Source: Topomyia yanbarensis
Taxonomy: Eukaryota > Arthropoda > Insecta > Diptera > Culicidae
Direction of reading: 5' to 3'
NCBI RefSeq assembly: GCF_030247195.1
Contig: NC_080672.1
Location: forward strand, 351,104,413-351,168,412
Length of the DNA stretch: 64,000 nucleotides
The first letter of the stretch is position 1; the number at the start of each line of letters is the position of its first letter. Position numbers and translations under genes: made by a program. The notes beneath the pieces are model-generated. The model saw nothing but the letters and a program-made list of their open reading frames with translations, had not been told where the DNA came from and made no database searches. Below, piece after piece: positions 23,064-34,430 of this stretch.

Positions 23064-24344
23064 ACGGGTGTTCAACAAAAAATGATAATTTTTTGAGTCA
23101 TGTAGTTAAAAAACAAAAAAAAAAATTCAACGAATTCAGAATTTTTTATTAAAAACATAATGTTTATTCTTCAAAAAAAAAGTTTATGAATATTGGAGAA
23201 GGGGCCCTGGTCAACCGTACGACGCAACTCAGTCGCGATGCTCGCACAAGTGCACTGGACGGCACTGACTTCCATCTTCCAGATACAATTCCGGATTCTG
23301 GTGGTCAACTGCTTCGTATCCTTGACCCGCTAATTATTTTTGTACACTAAAGTACTAAGGGAGCCGAAAAAATCCCTAATTGGACGATACTGGAGCAAGT
23401 TGGTCGGGTTCCTTTCTTTCGGCACGTACGGTATCTTTTTCTGCTCCACCTACTCCAGCGTTTTCTTGGCGTAATGGGAAGACGCCTTGTCCGTCCAGAA
23501 AACGTACTTTCCATCCGCATGATGCTAGTTAAAGAATGGCAGAAGAATTTTCTCAAGACACTCCTCCTGGTACACTTGTTGATTGATGGCCAGACCACGA
23601 TTTTGAAATCGTTCTGCGCGATATGGCGATGTACAGCATAACTTTTTTATTTTATTTTTGCTTAAACTTATATTTTACTTCGGGGTGTGTGGCCGATTTG
23701 TCGCTGGAATAGTAGCTGTGATTTCCTGGAATGTGGGTCTTCGAGAGCGGAAAGTAACATTCGTCGTCCAGTACGAACGACGTCTCGCGGTAGTTCGTCA
23801 TCCACCGGCACTGCGGTTACACGATCGCTACCTGCTCGTTCGTGTACTTGGGGGACCGAGTCTTCTTCCGACAGATGATGTCCTCTATCTTGAGAGTTCA
23901 GTGAATCAAGGAATGGGAGCAGTGATATTTTCAGTCGGCGTCACGCAAACTCACTCCGTCCTTGTTTTCGAACAGCTTTTTCAACACGTCCTTCTTTTCC
24001 TCTTCTTCGTCATTATCTTCGCCGGACGGCCGCTACCGGCCTTCTGCTTTGGACTCAGAAACGCCAAGATCCGGTAAACTATACTCACGGGCACGTTTTC
24101 GTTTCGAAAGTAAACTTTATTCCACGATGGCCCTGTGTTTCGTAAAACCGTACAACACGCTCGCGGAGTGCTTACTGTTTCGACGCCATCTTCGATTGAA
24201 CTGACATCACCCGAGCGAAAAGAAACATGCCACCCATTTCTAGGGAGTCCAGAGAGCAATTCTCTTGAAGAGAAAAAATTTACGCTCTTTACTTTAATTA
24301 CGGAAAGGTACTGAAATCATGCTCATTTTTTATTGAACACCCGT
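23064..24344 (-). mobile_element. ITmD37E-type mariner element, 1281 bp
   Basis: Terminal inverted repeats ACGGGTGTTCAACAAAAAAT (left, 23064) and its counterpart ATTTTTTATTGAACACCCGT (right, ending 24344) match over 22 bp with one mismatch. TA flanks both ends (23062-23063, 24345-24346), the Tc1/mariner target duplication. Size and coding content fit the mosquito ITmD37E family. The whole length is present, but the transposase is broken. Confidence 0.92.
23186..24189 (-). pseudogene. ITmD37E transposase, decayed
   Basis: The start ATG is at 24189-24187 (MASKQ, then an in-frame TAA). The helix-turn-helix part with NVPVSIVYRIL and GSGRPAKI follows. The first catalytic Asp is in VLDDECYFPLSK (near 23770), the second in FWTDKASSHYAK (near 23495). 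The third position lies 37 residues further in YRPIRDFFG: the expected Glu is Arg (codon AGG near 23370). Other in-frame stops include one after the KKTLE block and one after VYKN near 23335. The frame otherwise continues to about 23186, close to the left terminal repeat. Family length is about 330-350 residues, and the remnant spans that. The Glu-to-Arg change alone would abolish catalysis. Confidence 0.88.
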
Positions 24345-24599
24345 TACATTTCAAATTATTGAGTTTTCGCTTTATTCATTCTGCTCCAAAGTGCGACAAA
24401 CAAAACTTTATACACTCGAATCCCCCAATTGTACCATCCGATGCCTTTATTAATTTCTCGATAGTACCTCGTTATTTCTTTTTACAACTTACTTTTTTAC
24501 GTGGAAATTGAAAAGAGAAAGAGGTGTTCGTATGTACGTACCATATTAATGAGTTGCAGTCTGTTTGTAAGAAAATTTGGCTACCGAACAAATCGAACC

Positions 24600-24900
24600 A
24601 ATTTCAGTTGTGGACCAAAATCTGGTCGTTTTTAATGTCGATGAATCAATCATTACTAGAATTTTTTCTTGGCTTAAATCGTCTTTCAATCTGGGATCAG
24701 AAAAATTTCTTTTGGTATCTCTGAGAGGACACATCGAAGTTCTGGTGACTCTGCTTCTTCTAGAGATCTCTTGCTAGTGTCTTGGTGGAAATCCATTTCA
24801 TAAAAAGGAAAATGGAACATCAATAACTATCGTGGAATAACTTCATTGAGCGCTCTCTCGAGCTGGTTATTATGGAACCTCTTTAGGATCAGTACCAGTT
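24600..24900 (+). pseudogene. Jockey-type LINE fragment (linker and RT start)
   Basis: NVDESIITRIFSWLKSSF (from about 24636) resembles the segment before the RT domain of Jockey-clade ORF2. After a frameshift INNYRGITSLSALS (about 24820-24855) is the RT N-terminal block; compare ENYRGISLLNSLSK at 44.3 kb and ENYRGISALCAVSK at 49.5 kb. Both ends are truncated. Confidence 0.6.
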
Positions 24901-25089
24901 CCTAATCACTCTACTTTTCCATCTCAATCGGATCGGAAGCTAAAATCGCTCTGCTTGTTAAAAGTGTAGTGAATCAATCGAACGTTTCTACATACAGTCT
25001 GCTGTCTACATGTACCGCACCAGCAAAGCAATCGAAAAATAACAGTTGTTCAAAGCCAGTGTGAACAATATGGCACCGTTACTTTCATC

Positions 25090-25870
25090 GATGCGGTATC
25101 GATCGTTTATTTAAAAATGATTGAAACTCAGCAGCGAAATTTAAACAATCTTCGGTACAACACAGTGGTCGTTTGTCCAATCCGCCCTTGTGTTCGCGAA
25201 GTGGAACAATTAATAAAGGCGTATACTCGTAATGCGGTACTGACAGCATTTAAAACTTTGGCCATGGCGAAAAGTTTGGTTATGGGAAACAACATGCAAC
25301 ACGTCGTTGCGCTTGGCAATGTTAGAATCAATATACCCCTTTCGTCTGACGATGATAAGACTGCTGTGTGTCTGCACGATCTATCCCCACGTATTACCAA
25401 TAAGTTAACTACAAATAATCATGTCGGAGTGCGTTACGGTGAAAGTTTGAAACCTGGAGAAACCTTTTTCGATGTATACCCAATGGTGTTCGTATCGTGA
25501 GAATGCGAGTTACGAAACCTATTCCTTCATACCTGAACATTCAATACGAAATAGAAGGTGTAAGCAAATCTCAAATAACGCTGTGTACATATGAAGGACA
25601 GATCCCTACGTGTCAAACCATGTGCGAAAACCTCTAATGAAACAACATCAACTGCGAGCAAATCCAACAACATCAACGAAATCGCCAACAACAGGAGTTG
25701 CAGCTCAGTCACCAACGAATGCTGGAATGACAAAGAATACGGATACACGATCGTGACCCGTTGGTCCCACAAACAACTAAAACCATGTAATCGTGAAAAC
25801 CCATACAACACCAAGAGCACAGCATGGACGAAAACGATAAACCAAGGGAAAGCGGACTAAGTGATTTACA
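25090..25870 (+). pseudogene. Jockey-type ORF1 (gag-like), frameshifted
   Basis: The plus-strand frame from 25117 contains VCPIRPCVREVEQLIK, HVVALGNVRINIPLS, AVCLHDLSPRI and VRYGESLKPGETFFDVYP. A one-base shift near 25482 continues it as NGVRIVRMRVTKPIPSYL and then ITLCTYEGQIPTCQTMC, the start of the zinc-knuckle region. The remainder to about 25860 is rich in Gln, Asn, Thr and Lys. This order fits the RNA-binding ORF1 of Jockey-like LINEs. It lies downstream of an RT scrap, the reverse of element order, so two separate insertions or a rearrangement are involved. Confidence 0.6.
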
Positions 25871-26880
25871 TGGCTTCGTGCCTGGGCATGGTTTCATGGC
25901 TGGACGGTGAACAGCGACTAACAAAGTATACTACATAATAGGAAGTATGGAAAGTCGCGGTCAAATTGATACTACCAACACCAACCTATCCGCCGGTTTT
26001 GATATAGCATTCGATTAAATGAAAAAATATGGAATCAACGGTAGGTTTTGCAACTGTTTCGATTCTAGCTCTTAGATCGAGAGAAAATGGTTGTCATTGG
26101 AGATCGACATATATAGAGCAGGGGCTGTTGATGGCGTGTATGTAGTGCTGAAAACTCCTCGCCGGCTCCTGCACAGACGATCTCATAACATTTCATGTCA
26201 TTTGTTCAATTCAGGATTTCCGAGTGCTCCGACAACAGCATGAAACTTGCACTGGTTGTGGTGTAGCCAGAACTGTGTGTGTGTAAATCCGAAAAAGGAC
26301 GGCGATCTAATTCCCACGAAAAAATTTCTGGTAGAGCTTCTGTGGTAGATCCACGGAACTTTTTACTGTTGAAGCTTTGCCTGCCCGACCCAATAATTTT
26401 GAAACTGCCGAAAACCAGGCATAGTCGATTGAGAGGTATCGGGGGGAGGCAGTCTCCTTTCGACTGCCCTGGTTTTTTTTTACTCGCATCATATGGTCAA
26501 CCTAGTCTATATCATAGATTCAATGTGTTAAGCGGAGAGGGCAGAGATGTAATCCTGCACGAGAGACGTACGAATATCGTTGTCGTCAAAATGAAAACCA
26601 TTTGTGTGCTTCCAGAGACTCCATAGTTCGAATCCTGCCTCGGAGGGATTTTACCACATAGATGTTTCTGTTTAACTTATTTATATTTTGATCTGCTTTC
26701 TGTTGGACGTTTCCAAAGCATCAAAGCATCTCGTCTATTTTAAATATAGGTTGAAAACCATACGAATCCTGCAGTTTATTCTTAAAACTCCAACTAGAAA
26801 ATTAACTACGTTTTGCGAAACATCGTTACAATAAACTTTTCAAAATAATTTACGACAGGCCAACTTTAGCCCCGATAAGT
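25871..26880. other. No gene recognised
   Basis: The frames at 26279-26626 and on the opposite strand overlap each other and show no domain. The GC content suggests old LINE sequence, but I recognise no motif. Confidence 0.25.
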
Positions 26881-28010
26881 GCTAAATGTTCTGCCAAAAG
26901 TTGATGTGTCGATTAAGAGAAAAATTCCTGTTTCTCAGAAATAAAAAAAAACACCTGACAGAGGATCGTAAAAAGCAACACGCATGTTTCGAATCAATTT
27001 ACTCTTCCTTTGATAAGACAAGGACCGAACAAACAGTCAAACGCTTTCAAACGACTTCAATTAACCTTTTTGTAAACGCGGGGATCAACACCATTAGGGA
27101 AACCCGCTGCCGTTTCCTTTCCATCAACGGGCAGGGCCCACTTAACCCAGCCAGCCGTGGCAAATTTGATGAAATTTTGTTTCATTCGTTTTTATTGCAA
27201 ACTGCACATTTATTTATTTCTTTTATTCCGTTCATTGCACTGTTAGTGTTGGATTCCCATAGACCGGGCTGAAGTGAGTGCAGCCAATGTCCTCAACAGC
27301 GGCAGCAGCAGCAGGTCGTCTTTATTACCTCCGGTCATCAATCGGTCTAAAACCCTGGCAAACAAGATGTACCTATCACCTACAGGGGGTATAGGAACAC
27401 GGCAACAAAAGTACCGGTGACTTTGAAATATCCACTATAAATTTAATTCCGTCCATAACTCGCCGGGGCCATTCAGTGGGGCACATTTATCCGGAATGTT
27501 TCTCCCGGAACACTAATAATTGCAATTAAATTAATACCTACCTGTCACGACTGTGCGCGGCTATAATTTTTATCAAATTATCCCGGATGAGCGCACGCAT
27601 GCCCGCGAGGCGACGAAAATTTCTGACAGTACCCACTCGCGCCGTTCCTTGTTGTGGGCTTCCTGTTGTACAAACGCAAACACAGAGAGGGAAGAAAAAG
27701 TGGATTCGTTTTTTTGTTTTTCTTCTCCTCGGCCAGCAACAAGATTGACTTTCTCGGTTCGAGTTCTTCTATGCGCGATTGGTCAGGCAGAATATGAACG
27801 GTGCACCATAAAAAAAGAAGAAAAAAATCGACGAAGTGTGTTGTCCTGTCCTCCCGAAGGAGATGATTATATAATAACGGGGGATATCCGCAAAATTGCT
27901 CCCGGTCACAGGTGTTTACGTAGGTATGCGTGTTTGTGTGGGTTTTTTTTCGGGTATCAGTTTGGAGAATGATAATCTCATTTTCTTGCTTTTATTTCAT
28001 ATCAATTATA
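26881..28010. other. Repeat-poor island; possible conserved non-coding DNA
   Basis: Higher GC than the flanks and no repeat family from elsewhere in the window. Features: GCGGCAGCAGCAGCAGG (27299), TAATAATTGCAATTAAATTA (27512, homeodomain-type sites), GCGCACGCATGCCCGCGAGG (27590). The frames at 26886-27272 and 27553-27972 have no domain and no ATG context I trust. It may be an enhancer or part of a large intron. Confidence 0.3.
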
Positions 28011-28542
28011 AAACAGATGCGAAAAACAAGTTCTGATGAACGTTTAAGGGTAGTTTCATATTAAAGGTGATTGCATCTGTAATACAGGAATTTGATGATC
28101 GTTTAATCGATAAACATCTTTATAAGATACATAAATGCGAAAATGATCACACCTTTTGGGTATTCTATATTTAATGTTGGAGTTAGTTTGTTCGAAATTT
28201 TATTTTTGAAAGTGATGTGCCGAGAAATATACTGGCTTACATACGCTTTACTACCGACTTCTGAGTCTGAATGTAACCAAAGGACGAGAGCAGAGTGAGA
28301 CGCATCCTACCAATCAATTTTGTTTTCTTTCGGTACATCAACATTCAATTCGACGGCATTCCGTTTTGTATTTGCGTATATCTATTTATATTTGCTGCTG
28401 TGTCCGTTATATCCAAAATGACAATTTTAAAAAATGTTTCTAGATTATACATGATTAGGTAAAATATCACTTTTTCGGGAATCAAGTGTTAAATACTTGG
28501 CAGAATATGTTTTCGAGGTCGGCACTTTGGTGGTTTTAACAA
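28011..28542. other. No gene recognised
   Basis: AT-rich, without a clear repeat or coding frame. Confidence 0.3.
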
Positions 28543-29112
28543 TTATTTTCTGGATTGTAGTACAGGATTAGGTGCTTTTTTGATATAGTGTAACATTATT
28601 TGTAGATAGTTTTCGAACGGGAATGCGGAAAATAATCCAGTTTCCCTAGTATAATTGCCCGCAAGATGGGTTAATACATGAAAATTACATACAAAATATT
28701 TCTCTCCATATAACGTCATATAATCGCGGCCTAATGCTTCCAGGCTATTTTTTGCATTGCTGTTCATGGTACGATGAAGTGTTGGATGGCTTGATAAACG
28801 TATGGCAGAATTCAGTTTAATAAAGGGTTCATAATAACGATTACCCAGTACATCTACAAAGGATAATGGCCCAATATAGAGCAACAAGAAACGTTATTCT
28901 GTGGTTTTGTTTGAACCACTTTATAGCCTCTAGTGGCCTTGACGTTTGAGTAAAATCGCTACAAATTTGTTTTGGAAGCGAAATATTCTTCGATCTTTTT
29001 CACTTTTTTGTAATGAATTTAAATGGCCTGCTATGATCATGTTATTTAGCCATTGTTTTAGCATTGTACGGAACATATCCAATAAAACGTAATGCATATA
29101 GTCAATAGGCAC
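28543..29112 (-). pseudogene. CACTA/EnSpm-like transposase-associated fragment
   Basis: On the minus strand PIDYMHYVLLDMFRTML (29110-29060) is followed by FRFQNKFVAILLKRQ, then, after a stop and shift near 28930, LLYIGPLSFVDVL, NFHVLTHLAGNYTRETGLFS and AFPFENYLQIMLHYIKKAPN, ending at 28543. The order VDYMH ... LLYTGP ... HLxH ... FSAFPFENY is one I recognise from invertebrate transposon proteins annotated as transposase domain (DUF4218/EnSpm-like). Short and broken. The assignment rests on motif memory. Confidence 0.5.
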
Positions 29113-29594
29113 CTAAAATGCAGCCAAACGCCTATTTGTGTTAATGAAGCAAGTTTATCAACTCAACTGATGACCATCAGTCAGAATTATACTTTTAATT
29201 TTCCCTGTGTAAATTTATGTCGAAATTTTTATAGAAGACAGCAAGGCGATACTTCCGCAAGCTTGAATTTATATCACCAACAGTTCTGGTAGTATAGTAG
29301 CAACTTGTCCCAGTGTTGACTAAGGCTTAAAATCGAAGATTTTGAAGCAATTACCGGTGAACTGCATTCGGAGAACATTTCAGTACTTCAATTGTTCGAA
29401 ATAAATGCATACTTGCCGCAGTAACCAGTTTGGAGTATTGTAATTCATTCTCGCACACGGGATCGGGACGACTGGTAAACGCTGGCTGTAGTGGCTGGAC
29501 TGTGGCGGGGAACCGAGGGCTTCTATAATATAACCCTTAAATGTAAACTTCTTTTGTAATATAACCCTTAAATTAACGAATTCTGTGATATAAA
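29113..29594. other. No gene recognised
   Basis: Non-coding. A short duplicated word, AATATAACCCTTAAAT, occurs twice at about 29526 and 29559. Confidence 0.3.
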
Positions 29595-29823
29595 CGGCCC
29601 TATTCTGCGCGGCGTGTGACGTGAGACGACTAATCTCACCTCACTCTAAGTGACTTTTCTCACCCAATTCTGAAGAGTCACTTCGGGTGACGTGAGACAC
29701 CCATTTAACCGCAATGGGGAATCTCACATCACCCGAGTCGACTCTCAGAATAGGGTGAGAAAAGTCACGTAAAGTGAGGTGAGATTAGTCGTCTCACGTC
29801 ACACGCCGCGCAGAATAGGGCCG
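29595..29823. mobile_element. 229-bp long-hairpin MITE
   Basis: Nearly the whole element is an inverted repeat. The left starts CGGCCCTATTCTGCGCGGCG and continues with GTGACGTGAGACGACTAATC; the right is its reverse complement ending at 29823. Arms are close to 100 bp and near-perfect at the outer 60. TSD not clear (AAA on both sides). Confidence 0.85.
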
Positions 29824-30005
29824 AAAATCTCAACAACAGGTAAATATCGAATCAATATCGAAAAATGAATACCAATGAAAAATGAGTTTCATGCAGTTAA
29901 GCGATAAACGGCGGTGCATTCCAGTATTAATCTAGTGACCGAAATGTTTATGGTAGTCGATATTAAATTTATCAGTATCCGATTCGGTTAGAAAGACGCT
30001 TTTAG

Positions 30006-30169
30006 GATTTTCGATTGATTGACACCGGTGTAGTGTAGTGCACTGGTTTTGCACTTTCTAGCAGAAGTGTCAATGGAACATACCCAGTTTTCTGCACTTC
30101 TGCTAGAAAGCGCAAAAATGGTGCAGTTCCAGTGCACTCCACTACACCGGTGTCAATCAATCGAAAATC
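30006..30169. mobile_element. 164-bp hairpin MITE
   Basis: Left GATTTTCGATTGATTGACAC then CGGTGTAGTG; right its reverse complement ending CGAAAATC. The inner arms continue with GCACTTTCTAGCAGAAGTG facing CACTTCTGCTAGAAAGCGC. The loop is about 30 bp. Non-coding. Confidence 0.82.
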
Positions 30170-30424
30170 GTATTTGAGTGCTTCATTAGTTTGTTTGGGA
30201 GCTTGACTCGGAATAAAAGTGGAGAAAAATTTAGCTAAAAACTAGCTCCAAAATTAAAAACACTATTTGCGTATCTGAGCAAACCCCTACTCATGTGTGA
30301 TGTCCCGAAAGAAAAGAAATTCTGTTTGAGCTGATGAGAATTTTCTTGCAAGACATCACGCAGAACTAGGACTTGCATAGTATATAACATAGTATAAGGA
30401 GTTGCCACCTTTCCGGAACTGACC

Positions 30425-30930
30425 ATAGCACAGTGGGACGACTTAGAACAAAACGTTTTATTTAATTTTGGTACGCTGAATTTGATTTTGATATTAGAAC
30501 ATATTGAAAGTAAGCATTTACTATCTATTAGGGTGTCTCAAAAATATATATTTTATCGAAATTGTTCTTAAAATGTCTGTATATTAATTTTCGTGTGCTA
30601 AATCGTTTTAGATGTTAACATAACTTAAACTTGTTAAAAAAATCTTTGTTGCACATTAGGGTGGCTCAAAAATAATTATTTTGTTGCGAAGATTCATAAT
30701 ATTTTAATAGACATTTTTGTACGCTGAATTGCTTGTTTGGATATAAACATATTCGAAATTAACTTTCCTACTTATTAGGGTGGTTCAAAAGTAAAGTTTT
30801 ATAATGATTTTTTCAATAGTAATTACGGTAAGCTGAATTTATTTTCCATGTTGAAACTAATTGATTTACGTCTCATTATGGTGTTTCAGAAAGGATTATT
30901 TAGTCTTTACGGATCAAATACGATGTGTTC
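30425..30930. repeat. Tandem array of ~105-125-bp diverged units
   Basis: The word ATTAGGGTGNNTCAAAAATA recurs at about 30531, 30657, 30775 and (degenerate) 30877, and each unit also has a TACGCTGAATTTG-like word (30470, 30719, 30828). Spacing is 126, 118 and 102 bases. A small diverged satellite. Confidence 0.6.
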
Positions 30931-32190
30931 GACAAATTTTGGAACGTTCAATTCATTATTGGATTACTTGATATGAAAACTAAATTTTCTTTAACGCCTA
31001 AAAGAAAATTTTTGAGCGTCTTAGTGAAATGTTTAATTACAGACACTAGTCAACAGGATGGTTAACACCATTTTTTTGCAGATGTGCTTTTAAGTTACTT
31101 AGATTACTTATTTCATATCTTACATAAAAAATAAAAAAAAACTCGGCGTATATGGTTCTTTTAAAAATGGTCTTATTTTATTTTGGTAATATTACCCTTA
31201 AGTTAAATACAACTTTTTATCAAAACAGTTATACCAAATGACTAGAATGCAACTATGTTCACTCAATTTTGTAGTTACTGTGTAGAAAGAAATAGTTCCA
31301 GAAACATTTAATGACATATTTAAATAGGTTAAAAATATTTACTGAATTTTAAACATTCTGAATGCCTTCACCATCCAAAACACCATACTTTTCACTTACC
31401 TCCTCTCTCTTGATCACTAATAAATTCTTCGTAGATCATGTTTCCAATGCGATTTGAAAGTGTCACTATTCTAGCTATAAAGTGATTATTCAAATTGAAC
31501 ATCAATAATAACCATGCGTCTCCATTCACAGTTTTTTAATAATGAGGAATTCCACGAAGATCCGTCCGAAAATCTTTAAAATCGTGACCCACCATCTTAG
31601 ATTCCAACGAAACTTTACACGCTTCACCGTCATGCAAGAAGAAATATTTTCCACAGGTAATAAGATTATTTTGACTCAAGAGCAACTTTTCAAAAGGGCT
31701 TAAGCGTTTCTACGTGCATGAATTTCAAAATTTTTTTGTTCGATTACTCTATTTTATACAGCAAAACTATCTGAGAACGAGTTACAGGGAATGAATACTT
31801 CTGTCTGAAAAAATATACACTGAAAAAAATGTGTCATTTTCAAAAAAAACTAAAATTTTTTGATAAAAACTTAAATTGCAAAAAAACCCATTTCTTTAAT
31901 TTTTTTATATTTTGTTACCAAAAACCTAAAGAGAAAAGAAATATTTTGAATGTGATTGAATGATGGAGAAAAAATCGGTATAAAAGTTTTCCTAACAATA
32001 ACTTCGTACATTTTTAAATTTCATACTAATTTTTTCATACTAATAGACATACACAATTGTAATTCTATTACAGAATATAATTCTAAGCACCATTTAAAAT
32101 TAAAATGCATTTAACAAAAATCTTCCAAAATGCGATAGTTTTCGAGATATTTAAAATTTTGCTACTTCAAAAACAATTAATTCGTGTAAT
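30931..32190. other. Unassigned AT-rich DNA
   Basis: No coding frame or defined element. The words GTTTTCGAGATATTTAAAAT and TCATACTAATTTTTTCATAC (direct repeat of TTTCATACTAA near 32020-32040) suggest old dispersed repeat. Confidence 0.3.
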
Positions 32191-32194
32191 TATG

Positions 32195-33470
32195 CTCTTT
32201 TTGGGGTATTCTGGGAACCTGATTCCTCCGGTAAAAAGAACACTTTTCATGTGATTATAAAACCCGTCTTACGGGGTGTCAAACTTTTCAATTTTGCAAA
32301 ACAAGGGCACTGGAGACCATTTTGAGGGTTTTTGGTCAAATTGGACACACCCCGGGATCTATCGGGAACCTGGTTCCTCCTGTAAAAGGGACGATTTTCG
32401 ACTGGTTTCAAAACCAGTCTTGCAGCACTTCATGATTTTGCCGAACAAGCACACTGAAAGTAATTTTGAGAGCATTTGGACGAATTGACCACACTCCGGG
32501 GTATTTAGGGAACCGGGTTCCTCTGGTAAAGAGGACAGTTTTGGACCCTTTTGAAACCCTGTATTGCAAGCCTGTCAAACTACATGAATTTGCGAAACAA
32601 GTACGCTAAAACATTTTAAGAGTTTTAGGTTTAATTGGCCACAATCCGGGGTTTCCGGAAAGTTCACTGAAGGCCATTTTGGGGGTTTTTGGTCTAATTG
32701 ATCACACCCTGGATTATTCCGTGAACCTGTTTCCTCCGGTAAAGAGGACAATTTTCGACCAGTTATGCAACATGTCAAACTTTATAATTTTGCAAAACAA
32801 ATACATTGGAGTTCATTTTGAGTTTTTGGACGAATTGGCCACAACTCGGAGTATTCCGGGAATCTGGTTATCCGGCAAAGAGGACGCTTTTCTACCGGTT
32901 ATAAAACCCGTCTTGCGGGGTGTCAAACTTCGTAATTTTGTGCAACCAGTGAAAAGCAAAATCATGAAATTTGACGTCACACAAGACGGGTTTTGCAATC
33001 AGTCGAAAATTGACCTTTTTTGCGGAAGGTACCAGGTTTCCGGAATACCCTGGAGTGTGGCCAATTACCCCAAAAACCCTCAAAATATTTTTTAGCGTAC
33101 TTATTTCGCAAACTCATGAACTTTGACATGCCGCAAGACTATGGTTTCGAAAGTGTCCAAAAGTGTCCACTTTGCCTGAGGAACCCGGTTCCCGAAATAC
33201 CCCGGAGTGTAGCCATTTCGTCCAAATGCTCTCAAAATGACTTTCAGTGTGCTTGTTTTGCAAAATCATGAAGTTTGAAGTGCTGCAAGACTGGTTTTGC
33301 AACCAGTCGGAAATCGTCACTTTTTATCGGAGAAACCAGGTTCCCGCAGGATCCCGGGGTGTGTCCAATTTAACCAAAAACCCTCAAAATGGTCTCCAGT
33401 GCACTTGTTTTGCAAAATGATTGACACCCCACAAGACGGGTTTTATAATCAGTCGAAAAGTGTTTGAAGA
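32195..33470. mobile_element. Foldback element with ~150-bp internal repeats
   Basis: The left arm (32195-32945) has about five units, each with GGGAACCTGGTTCCTCCGGT-like, GACAATTTTCGACCGGTT-like and CATTTTGAGGGTTTTTGG-like words; the GGGAACC words fall near 32213, 32368, 32509, 32719 and 32857. The right arm (32955-33470) has three units in reverse orientation, near 33033, 33186 and 33340. The tip words AAAACCCGTCTTRCGGGGTG (32264) and CACCCCACAAGACGGGTTTT (33425) face each other. Frames inside (for example 32679-33095) translate the repeats and are not genes. Confidence 0.75.
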
Positions 33471-33719
33471 AGGCTATGATTTTTTTTTGCATTTCGGAAA
33501 GGGGTAACCCCAGTACTCCCAACAATATATCCGGAACTACGATTAGTTCCGGAAAGGTGGCCTCGGTTTCTAAAACTGGACAATTTTTGTGATCGTTTCC
33601 AAAGAAAGCGCATCAAATTGGGTTGGAACGCGGCTGAGAACCATTATTTTGAAATTTAACACTTTCAATGAAATGGGGGTTAGGAAGGTAAGAGTTAAAT
33701 CGTTTCAAACTTAACTGGA
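33471..33719. other. No gene recognised
   Basis: Short unassigned spacer between a foldback and an A-rich block. Confidence 0.3.
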
Positions 33720-34430
33720 TGACTAAACAAAAATTAATAAAACTAATAAAATAAAGAAACTGAAAAAAGGTACAAACTTAAAAAATAACAAGATTAATAA
33801 AATGAATAAAATAGAAAAAAAATAAATGAAATGAATAAAATTAATAACATCAATTAATTTAATAGAATGAATAAAATAAAAAGAAAAGAGTTATGAATAG
33901 AAAAAAGAAAAAAATAAACAATTAAATGACAGTATTGAAACACGAACGATACTAGAAATGATATTAAATTAACAGAATTATATTGTGTCAAATTAATAAT
34001 TTGGATGAAATGAATAAAATGAATGACTGAAAAAATCAAGGAAATTTTTTTGAAAATGTATGAACTGAGAAAAGGGATAAAATCGAAAAGAGTGCATGAA
34101 ATTATTTTAGTGTATGATACGAATAAAATACATGAAACGAATAAACTGATCAGAATGAATCCAAAGGTTGAAATGAATAAAATAGAAAAAAAATTTAAGC
34201 AAACAAATGAATAAAAGGAATTCGAAATGAAATAAATTATTAAAATAAAAGGATAATATATTTAAAATTGGTCAGTTAATCAAATCGCTTAAAATAAACA
34301 AAGCGAATAAAATCCATGAAATGAATAATCCGGAAAAATGAGTAGTTAGAATGAAATTTAAAAAAACTTAAATAAAGTAAATGAATAAAACAAATTGTAC
34401 GAATTTAACAACCATTGTTTCAAAACGTTA
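33720..34430. repeat. A-rich AATAAAATGAAT-type dispersed repeat
   Basis: Degenerate short words AATAAAATGAAT fill the block. It is a true dispersed copy and not just low complexity, because specific longer words are shared with 59.3-60.3 kb in the same order: TCAAATTAATAATTTGGATG (33988 and 59987) and CGAATAAAATCCATGAAATG (34303 and 60246). Confidence 0.65.

Noticed and set aside
23658..24077. 139-codon plus-strand frame in the mariner
   Set aside because: Antisense shadow of the decayed transposase on the minus strand.
26279..26626. 115-codon frame
   Set aside because: No domain, overlapping opposite frame, no homologous copy in the window.
32679..33095. 138-codon frame and its neighbours
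   Set aside because: They translate repeat units of the foldback; similar peptides occur on both strands.
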